From NCBI RefSeq assembly GCF_046614675.1, contig NZ_JBKKJT010000001.1, positions 806,001 through 870,000 of the forward strand: a stretch of DNA of 64,000 nucleotides, given 5' to 3'. Positions 58,283 to 64,000 of this stretch are shown in pieces. A program made the translations under genes and the position numbers. Position 1 is the first letter of the stretch; every line of letters begins with the position of its first letter. The DNA is from Chryseobacterium cupriresistens (lineage in GTDB: Bacteria > Bacteroidota > Bacteroidia > Flavobacteriales > Weeksellaceae). Under the pieces are notes generated by a model. The model was not told the origin of the DNA. It did not search any database and saw only the letters and a program-made list of their open reading frames with translations.

Positions 58283-59671
58283 TTAGTTTAAACTTTCAAA
58301 AGCTGATATTTTACCTTCTATGGCTGCTTTTGCTGCGGTAAGCGGGCTGGCAAGAATTGTCCTTGAACCTTGTCCCTGTCTGCCTTCAAAGTTTCTGTTG
58401 GAAGTGGAAACACAATATTCTCCTTCCGGGATTTTATCATCATTCATCGCCAGACATGCCGAACATCCCGGCTGACGAATCTGAAATCCTGCATCACTGA
58501 ATATTTTATCCAAACCTTCCTCATAAATCTGTTTAACCACCTGTTGAGATCCGGGAACAATCAGCGCTTTTACAGCCTCAGATTTGCTTTTCCCTTTAAT
58601 ATACTGGGCTGCAGAACGGAAATCTTCTATTCTTGCATTGGTACAGCTTCCTATGAACACATAATTAACCTTGATACTGTTAACTGCCTGTCCGGCTTCC
58701 AGTCCCATATATTGTAAAGCTTTCTCTTCAGATTCATTTTGCGGTGCCGGAATCACTTCGCGGATTGAAATCCCCATTCCTGGATTAGTACCGTAGGTAA
58801 TCATAGGATAAATATCCGAAGCATCAAAGCTGAGTTCCTGATCAAAAACAGCGCCTTCATCTGTTTTCAAGGTTCTCCAATAGGCTACTTTTTCATTCCA
58901 GTCTTCTCCTTCCGGGGCGAATTTTCTTCCCTTTACGTATTCAAAAGTAGTTTCATCCGGAGCAATCATTCCGCCCCTCGCACCCATTTCAATACTCATG
59001 TTGCAGACCGTCATTCTTCCTTCCATTGACATTTCTTCGAAGACATTACCTGCATATTCGCAGAAATATCCTGTTCCGCCGTCTGTTCCTATTTTTGAAA
59101 TGATATAAAGAATCACATCTTTAGGCTGAACATTTTCGTTTAATTTACCATTGACGGTAATTCTCATTGATTTCGGCTTGTTCAGTAATAAACACTGGCT
59201 GGCAAATACCTGAGCTACCTGGCTGGTTCCAATCCCAAAGGCAATTGAGCCAAATGCACCATGGGTAGAGGTATGGCTGTCACCACACACAATGCTCATT
59301 CCCGGCTGGGTAATCCCTAATTCCGGAGCGATGATATGAACAATTCCCTGATATTGATGTCCCAATCCGAAAAGTTCAATATTATTTTTTTTACAGTTTT
59401 CTGTAAGCTGTTCTACCTGATTTCTTGAAAGATCATCTTTAATAGGCTGATCCTGATGCAAGGTAGGTACATTGTGATCCGCGGTAGCTACAATCTGTTC
59501 CGGTCTGAAGATTTCCAGATTTCTGGATTCAAGTTCTGCAAAAGCCTGAGGGCTGGTTACCTCATGAATAAGATGTTTGTCGATATAAATGATCTGAGGT
59601 CCGTCAGGAATGGTTTCTACCACATGGGCGTCCCATACTTTATCAAAAAGTGTCTTTTTACTGTTGTTCAT
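58283..59671 (-). CDS. leuC: 3-isopropylmalate dehydratase large subunit
   Basis: A 462-residue aconitase-family subunit. FDKVWDAHVV, GDSHTSTHGAFGSIAFGIGTSQ and the three [4Fe-4S] ligands in FIGSCTNARIEDFR and PGCSACLAMNDD are present; VPGSQQV and RNFEGRQGQGSRT-type wording complete the pattern. The complex converts 2- to 3-isopropylmalate. It follows leuA by 29 bases and is followed by leuD by 15. Confidence 0.95.
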   Translation of the reverse strand: MNNSKKTLFDKVWDAHVVETIPDGPQIIYIDKHLIHEVTSPQAFAELESRNLEIFRPEQIVATADHNVPTLHQDQPIKDDLSRNQVEQLTENCKKNNIELFGLGHQYQGIVHIIAPELGITQPGMSIVCGDSHTSTHGAFGSIAFGIGTSQVAQVFASQCLLLNKPKSMRITVNGKLNENVQPKDVILYIISKIGTDGGTGYFCEYAGNVFEEMSMEGRMTVCNMSIEMGARGGMIAPDETTFEYVKGRKFAPEGEDWNEKVAYWRTLKTDEGAVFDQELSFDASDIYPMITYGTNPGMGISIREVIPAPQNESEEKALQYMGLEAGQAVNSIKVNYVFIGSCTNARIEDFRSAAQYIKGKSKSEAVKALIVPGSQQVVKQIYEEGLDKIFSDAGFQIRQPGCSACLAMNDDKIPEGEYCVSTSNRNFEGRQGQGSRTILASPLTAAKAAIEGKISAFESLN

Positions 59672-59700
59672 TGTTTACTTTATCTTGATTTAAATCAAAC

Positions 59701-60864
59701 CTATCCTATTTTTCTGGCGAAAGAATCCATCATAACACTCAGATCATCGTTGTCTATTTCTTTTTTAAGGTCAGCGATTTTCAAAAATTCCTGATACAGA
59801 TAATCAAGTTCATTTTTGGTAACCTCATAACCGATATGCTTGAAACGGTAAGCCAATGCTGAACGTCCGCTTCTTGCTGTAAGAATGATTGAAGAGGCAT
59901 TCACACCTACTTCTGCAGGATCTATAATTTCATATGTTTCCCTGTTTTTAATCACCCCATCCTGATGAATTCCTGAGCTGTGAGCAAAGGCATTAGCTCC
60001 TACGATGGCTTTGTTTGGTTGTACAGACATTCCCATCAGATCAGAAACCATAGCACTCATTTCATTCAGCATTCTGGAATTCACATCAGTATGCAGATTC
60101 AGATTTTTATGCTGTTTTAAAATCATGACGACTTCTTCCAGTGCTGTATTTCCTGCCCTTTCACCCAATCCGTTGATCGTACATTCAATCTGGCGGGCTC
60201 CATTAATTGCTCCGGCAATAGAATTGGCAGTAGCCAGTCCCAGATCGTTATGGCAATGACATGAAAGCACTGCTTTTTCAATTCCCTTTACATTTTCTTT
60301 AAGATATTTTATTTTCTGACCATACTCTTCCGGCAGGCAATATCCTGTGGTATCAGGAATATTCAGGACAGTTGCTCCTGCTTTGATCACCGCTTCACAC
60401 ACTCTCGCCAGATATTCATTATCCGTTCTTCCTGCATCTTCAGCATAAAATTCAACGTCTTCAACATATGTTTTCGCATATTTTACTGCTTCTGCTGCTC
60501 TCTCAATAATATCTTCTCTTGTTGAGTTGAATTTGTATTTAATATGAGAATCCGAAGTCCCGATTCCTGTATGGATTCTTGGTTTCTTTGCCAACTTCAG
60601 CGCTTCTGCTGCTACATCAATATCTTTTTTGTTCGCTCTTGTGAGTCCGCATACCTTTGCATTTTTCACCAGTTTTGAAATTTCTGAAACTGATTCAAAA
60701 TCTCCCGGGCTGGAAATCGGGAATCCTGCTTCAATGATATCAATTCCTAATTCGTCAAGCCTTTCAGCAATAATCAGCTTCTGTTCCGTATTCAGTTTAC
60801 ATCCCGGAACCTGCTCCCCATCTCTCAGTGTCGTATCAAATATTTCGATTTTTTCGGAATTCAT
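59701..60864 (-). CDS. leuA: 2-isopropylmalate synthase
   Basis: First step of leucine synthesis, condensing acetyl-CoA with 2-oxoisovalerate; 387 residues. DTTLRDGEQVPGC, GFPISSPGDFE, CHCHNDLGLATANS and the GLGERAGNTALEEV metal-binding pattern are clear. It is shorter than the ~500-residue enzymes because the C-terminal regulatory domain is missing, as in other Flavobacteriia, so leucine feedback through that domain is not expected. The -7 box TAGTTTTG lies at 60893-60900 on the minus strand. Confidence 0.92.
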   Translation of the reverse strand: MNSEKIEIFDTTLRDGEQVPGCKLNTEQKLIIAERLDELGIDIIEAGFPISSPGDFESVSEISKLVKNAKVCGLTRANKKDIDVAAEALKLAKKPRIHTGIGTSDSHIKYKFNSTREDIIERAAEAVKYAKTYVEDVEFYAEDAGRTDNEYLARVCEAVIKAGATVLNIPDTTGYCLPEEYGQKIKYLKENVKGIEKAVLSCHCHNDLGLATANSIAGAINGARQIECTINGLGERAGNTALEEVVMILKQHKNLNLHTDVNSRMLNEMSAMVSDLMGMSVQPNKAIVGANAFAHSSGIHQDGVIKNRETYEIIDPAEVGVNASSIILTARSGRSALAYRFKHIGYEVTKNELDYLYQEFLKIADLKKEIDNDDLSVMMDSFARKIG

Positions 60865-61012
60865 AAGTGAAGTTTTTTACTTAATTTTGGATCAAAACTA
60901 CAGCTTGCGATATTTTTTCTTTTTCACTTTTTCTGAAAATTACAATATTCAACAGCTTAGAAAACAATTATATTTATTTGTTAATCAATAATTTAATTCC
61001 CCAAAATTTACA

Positions 61013-62557
61013 ATGGCAGAATTGCAGAAAGATTTTTTGTTTGTATTGGTAAAGTCATTGACGACCTCTGAAAAAAGACAGTTTAAGCTCTACGTAAACC
61101 GCCTCGGAATTAACGTAGATGCCAAATTCCTATTGTTATTTTCTGAGATGGATAAGATGAAAGAATATGATGAAAGTATTATTATTGAGAAAAAGATATC
61201 TACAAAACAACAGCTTTCTAATCTTAAAGCCCATCTTTATAAACAGATTCTTGTAAGCCTTCGAATGAACCCGAGTCATCAGAACTACAGAATCCAGCTT
61301 CGTGAACAGTTGGATTTCGCCAACATTCTGTATCAGAAAGGGCTTTACAAGCAGGCTTTAAAAATATTGGATAAAACCAAACAAACGGCACTGGAACTGG
61401 ATGAAAAAAGTATCGCTTCGGAGATTATCGACCTTGAAAAAGTAATTGAATCACAATTCATTACACGAAGTATCGAAGGCCGTGCAGAAGAGCTTATCAA
61501 ACAATCTCAGGAGATCAGTAAACAAAATCGTTATACAACAAAATTATCCAATCTTTCGTTGAAATTATATAGCGAAATGCTGACCCATGGTTATGTAAAA
61601 AACGATGCAGACCGGCAGGAAGTCATGGACGTTTTTAACTCCGAGATTAAAAACATTAATCCTGAGAAATTGAATTTCACAGAGAAATTATGGTATTACA
61701 AAGCCCATGTCTGGAAAAACCAGCTTTTACAAGACTATAAATATACCTTGAAATATGCTTATCAATGGGTCGATCTTTTTCACAAGAAACCTGAAATGAT
61801 CTATAGCCATCCTGTCTGGTATATCAAAGGGAATACGTATTTGCTGAAAATTTTGTTTTTATACGGAAATATTGATATTCTGGAGGAACATTTCCAGAAC
61901 TTCAATACAATGGTTCATTCGGAGAATTTTGTTCAGAATGAGAACCTTCAGTCTCTTATTTTTCTTACTCAGTACAATACGCTGATGAATATTCACTTTG
62001 TAAAAGGAGAATTCTTCACAGGAACCAAACTTATTCCTGAAGTGGAATTAAAAATGGAAAAGCTCAGAGAGAGGATTGATGAGCACCATTTTATGATTCT
62101 TTACCTTAAAATGGCCGCCATGTTCTTCGGAAGTAAAATGTTTGAAAAGTCCATTGAATATTCTATGAGGGTTATAGAATCCAAAGGAAATGTACAGGAA
62201 GACCTCTTGTTCCATACAAGAATTCTGATCTTAATGGCAAAATATGAGTCTGGCAATGATGAAGATTATGATGAATTTATTGCTTCTACTTTGAAATTTG
62301 CGAAGAAAATGAAAAAGCCGGAAGAATTCCATTTTGAAAGCATTCAGTTTTTTAAGAACCTGAATAATCAAATCCCGGATCAGAGACAAAAAGCTTTTGA
62401 AAGCTTTGATAAAAAGCTGGAAGAATATTCCAATAATGAATATTATAGACGTTCGTTATTCTATATTGACATCCACGGATGGATTAAATCTAAAGTTCAG
62501 AATGTGGACGTAATTGAGATTATCAAGCAGAAAGTAAAGTATAAAAGAAAGCATTAA
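61013..62557 (+). CDS. Conserved hypothetical protein with TPR-like helical repeats
   Basis: A 514-residue, mostly helical protein without a signal peptide. A start LFVLVKSLTTSEKRQFKLYVN is followed by a helix-rich region where LYQKGLYKQALKILDKTKQ near 115-133 looks like a degenerate TPR and MFEKSIEYSMRVIES near 374 is similar. It resembles proteins common in Bacteroidota but with no assigned function. It is divergent from leuA with a 148-base gap. Scaffold or protein-protein interaction is inferred from the helical repeats. Confidence 0.7.
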   Translation: MAELQKDFLFVLVKSLTTSEKRQFKLYVNRLGINVDAKFLLLFSEMDKMKEYDESIIIEKKISTKQQLSNLKAHLYKQILVSLRMNPSHQNYRIQLREQLDFANILYQKGLYKQALKILDKTKQTALELDEKSIASEIIDLEKVIESQFITRSIEGRAEELIKQSQEISKQNRYTTKLSNLSLKLYSEMLTHGYVKNDADRQEVMDVFNSEIKNINPEKLNFTEKLWYYKAHVWKNQLLQDYKYTLKYAYQWVDLFHKKPEMIYSHPVWYIKGNTYLLKILFLYGNIDILEEHFQNFNTMVHSENFVQNENLQSLIFLTQYNTLMNIHFVKGEFFTGTKLIPEVELKMEKLRERIDEHHFMILYLKMAAMFFGSKMFEKSIEYSMRVIESKGNVQEDLLFHTRILILMAKYESGNDEDYDEFIASTLKFAKKMKKPEEFHFESIQFFKNLNNQIPDQRQKAFESFDKKLEEYSNNEYYRRSLFYIDIHGWIKSKVQNVDVIEIIKQKVKYKRKH

Positions 62558-62664
62558 ATAAGAATATATAAAAATATATTTTTCAATAATTTACAATGTT
62601 TTATTTCATGTAAAATAAAACATCAAAAAACATTTTTTAATATAATCTTTTATAGATTTAGGTA

Positions 62665-62697
62665 TTAACAGGTCGCTCATCCGGAGCGACCTGTTAA
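62665..62697. terminator. Perfect 14-base stem-loop between convergent genes
   Basis: TTAACAGGTCGCTC (62665-62678) and GAGCGACCTGTTAA (62684-62697) are an exact inverted repeat with a short loop; it lacks a long T run but its position suits a terminator. Confidence 0.65.
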
Positions 62698-62726
62698 TTA
62701 TGCTGTGATGTAATCGGATGATGATT

Positions 62727-63701
62727 TTATTTATACATCTTCTTTATAAAACTCAATGCATTTTTATGGCTGATTTTTTCCATCAGTTCATGTGAAAAAC
62801 GCTTCTCAATTTCTTTATTGATAGCATTAAATGCAGATGCATCATCATATCCTTTAAAGAAAAATGGATGACGGGATTTATCAGGATGGTTTTTACAGAA
62901 GAAAAAATCGGCACCATACGCAACTGCATCTTCTCCACCCAAATCAAGGCCGTACTGAATATGTTCATATAACATTTCCGGATTTGTATCATCGACACAA
63001 TTGCGGATAAAATTGAGTCCGATCAGCCCTTTTCTTTTAATCACTTCTTTCGCCAGTTCATCGGGAAGATTTCTCTTTTTATCATGTACCTGTCTGTAGT
63101 TGGAATGGCTTGCGATAACAGGAATTTTGTAGTTTCTCTGATCAATATAATTAAGAATTCCATAGGCAAGCTGATCACTGGTGTGGGCAAGATCAATAGC
63201 AATGTTTTTTTCTGAGAAATAGTCAAGCAGAACTTTACCGTCATCTTTCAACCCTACATCGGAATTATTTCCTCCTCCAAAGCGGTTTTCAGTATGATGG
63301 GTTATTCCAAGATAAAGAATTCGTTGTGTTTTTTCAATGATCGCTTCCAGATTTTTAAAACCCGTTTCCAAAGTGTCATCTTCGCCACAGAAGCCGGATG
63401 CATTTTCAATAGAAGCGATAACTCCTACTTTGCCTATATTTTCAGGATTTTTATAATTGTTACCATCGAATAAGAAAAAACTTTCATTTTGCAGGAGATC
63501 TGAAAATATTTCGCTCTGTTTTGCTCCGTAAGCAGTACTATTTTGCCCTGTCGCGGAGTATATAGCCATCACCTGAAGCTTTACATTTCCTTCTTTTAAA
63601 TAAGGAAGTGAGCATCCAAGTTCTTTGTCGTTAATTAATGAACCCGGCTCTAGCAAATAGCATAATAAATCGCAGTGAAGGTCAACATTTATAGCATTCA
63701 T
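62727..63701 (-). CDS. Membrane dipeptidase (M19 family), cytoplasmic form
   Basis: A 324-residue zinc dipeptidase. NVDLHCDLLCYLL carries the first metal ligands, ASIENASGFCGEDDTLE the bridging glutamate region, GITHHTENRFGGG the histidines, SHSNYRQVHDKKRNL the second histidine segment, and AYGADFFFC the last acid. No signal peptide is seen, so it is not periplasmic like renal dipeptidase. It may hydrolyse dipeptides or dehydropeptides. The -7 box TACCTTTG lies on the minus strand at 63782-63789. Confidence 0.88.
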   Translation of the reverse strand: MNAINVDLHCDLLCYLLEPGSLINDKELGCSLPYLKEGNVKLQVMAIYSATGQNSTAYGAKQSEIFSDLLQNESFFLFDGNNYKNPENIGKVGVIASIENASGFCGEDDTLETGFKNLEAIIEKTQRILYLGITHHTENRFGGGNNSDVGLKDDGKVLLDYFSEKNIAIDLAHTSDQLAYGILNYIDQRNYKIPVIASHSNYRQVHDKKRNLPDELAKEVIKRKGLIGLNFIRNCVDDTNPEMLYEHIQYGLDLGGEDAVAYGADFFFCKNHPDKSRHPFFFKGYDDASAFNAINKEIEKRFSHELMEKISHKNALSFIKKMYK

Positions 63702-63781
63702 ATTAATTGTAATTAATTTGTTTTTAAAGACTTACAAATAGACTAAGTATCTTAATATTGGTGTTATCTTGAATAAAAAAT

Positions 63782-63919
63782 CAAAGGTATTTTTCTATGA
63801 AAAACGAAATATGGAATTCAGTGAGACTAAAACCATCTGCATCTTTTACATTTTTAATATTAATTCTCATTCTAAATATATGCTAATATAGTATTTTATC
63901 TAAAAATTCCGTATTTTTG
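63782..63919. promoter_or_regulatory. Divergent promoters of the dipeptidase and thrS
   Basis: A minus-strand -7 box TACCTTTG (63782-63789) and a plus-strand -7 box TATTTTTG (63912-63919) lie in the region between the two genes. The thrS ATG (63944) follows its box after 24 bases. Confidence 0.6.
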
Positions 63920-63943
63920 CCTCTTAAAATTTCTTAGTAAACA

Positions 63944-64000
63944 ATGATAAAAATTACACTTCCAGACAATAGTGTCAAAGAATTCGAGGGAGCAGTGACT
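63944..64000 (+). CDS. thrS: Threonyl-tRNA synthetase, N-terminal fragment (runs off the window)
   Basis: Only 19 codons are inside the window: MIKITLPDNSVKEFEGAVT. This is the opening of the N-terminal TGS domain of ThrS, where the first strands of the ubiquitin-like fold carry this wording. The catalytic and editing domains are outside. The -7 box TATTTTTG at 63912-63919 gives a short leader. Identity relies on recall of the start of ThrS. Confidence 0.75.
   Translation, partial: MIKITLPDNSVKEFEGAVT

Overview
The window looks like a chromosomal segment of a Chryseobacterium-like member of the Flavobacteriia (Weeksellaceae). The evidence is the low GC content, type IX secretion (T9SS) C-terminal sorting tails, many Bacteroidota-type -7 promoter boxes (TAnnTTTG), bacillithiol-related genes, PorT-type outer-membrane barrels and close-packed intergenic regions with strong hairpin terminators. 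No tRNA, rRNA, CRISPR array, prophage or insertion sequence was seen. The first and last genes run off the window (an Lhr-like helicase C-terminus and the first 19 codons of thrS).

Layout. 1-2.4 kb: ligase-associated DNA repair genes (helicase, PdeM) with a phosphoglycerate mutase between them. 2.5-5.7 kb: MFS exporter, divergent TetR regulator and a small membrane-protein/rhodanese operon. 5.8-12.5 kb: metabolic and regulatory genes, including a MocR regulator facing a cupin/DapA-like/thioredoxin cluster and an AraC regulator facing a secreted flavodoxin-RidA fusion. 11.9-22.1 kb: a long minus-strand stress island with a KGG protein, DUF892 ferritin-like protein, two unknown proteins, large catalase, Zn-alcohol dehydrogenase, CinA-type protein, two short-chain dehydrogenases, a small lipoprotein, a FAD/Rieske oxidoreductase and a DUF6766 membrane protein. 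It is preceded by an intact Crp/Fnr regulator and a decayed copy of it. 24-26.5 kb: DMT exporter with divergent MocR regulator. 26.6-28.6 kb: overlapping operon of YfiT-like transferase, DUF1569, YtxJ and Crp/Fnr. 28.8-33.2 kb: RNA helicase, nicotinamidase, pseudouridine synthase, aroB.

33.2-38 kb holds five tandem outer-membrane barrel genes. Four intact copies each carry a -24/-12 (sigma-54-like) promoter, while the frameshifted copy has a degenerate one. A further sigma-54-like promoter sits in front of a gene-free stretch that ends in a terminator, a candidate small RNA. Another lies before a 61-residue protein near 56.2 kb, suggesting a local RpoN regulon.

38-46.5 kb: glycerophosphodiesterase, purF, purC, DUF3307 and SatD with a tandem palindromic operator, a T9SS endonuclease and acyl-CoA dehydrogenase. 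46.5-56.5 kb: a DinB-family protein, two paralogous T9SS metzincin proteases, a lipoprotein with a TNT-like NAD-glycohydrolase domain followed by a small zinc-ribbon protein (candidate toxin and immunity protein), a MazG-like protein, a thioredoxin-like protein, DUF4230 and the small basic protein. 56.5-64 kb: leuACDB, a TPR-like protein of unknown function, a membrane dipeptidase and the start of thrS.

Three genes look broken by frameshifts (Crp/Fnr copy, small lipoprotein, second porin). Each could be true decay or, in the single-base cases, a sequence error. All functions are assigned by reading motifs and recalled family features; no database search was run.
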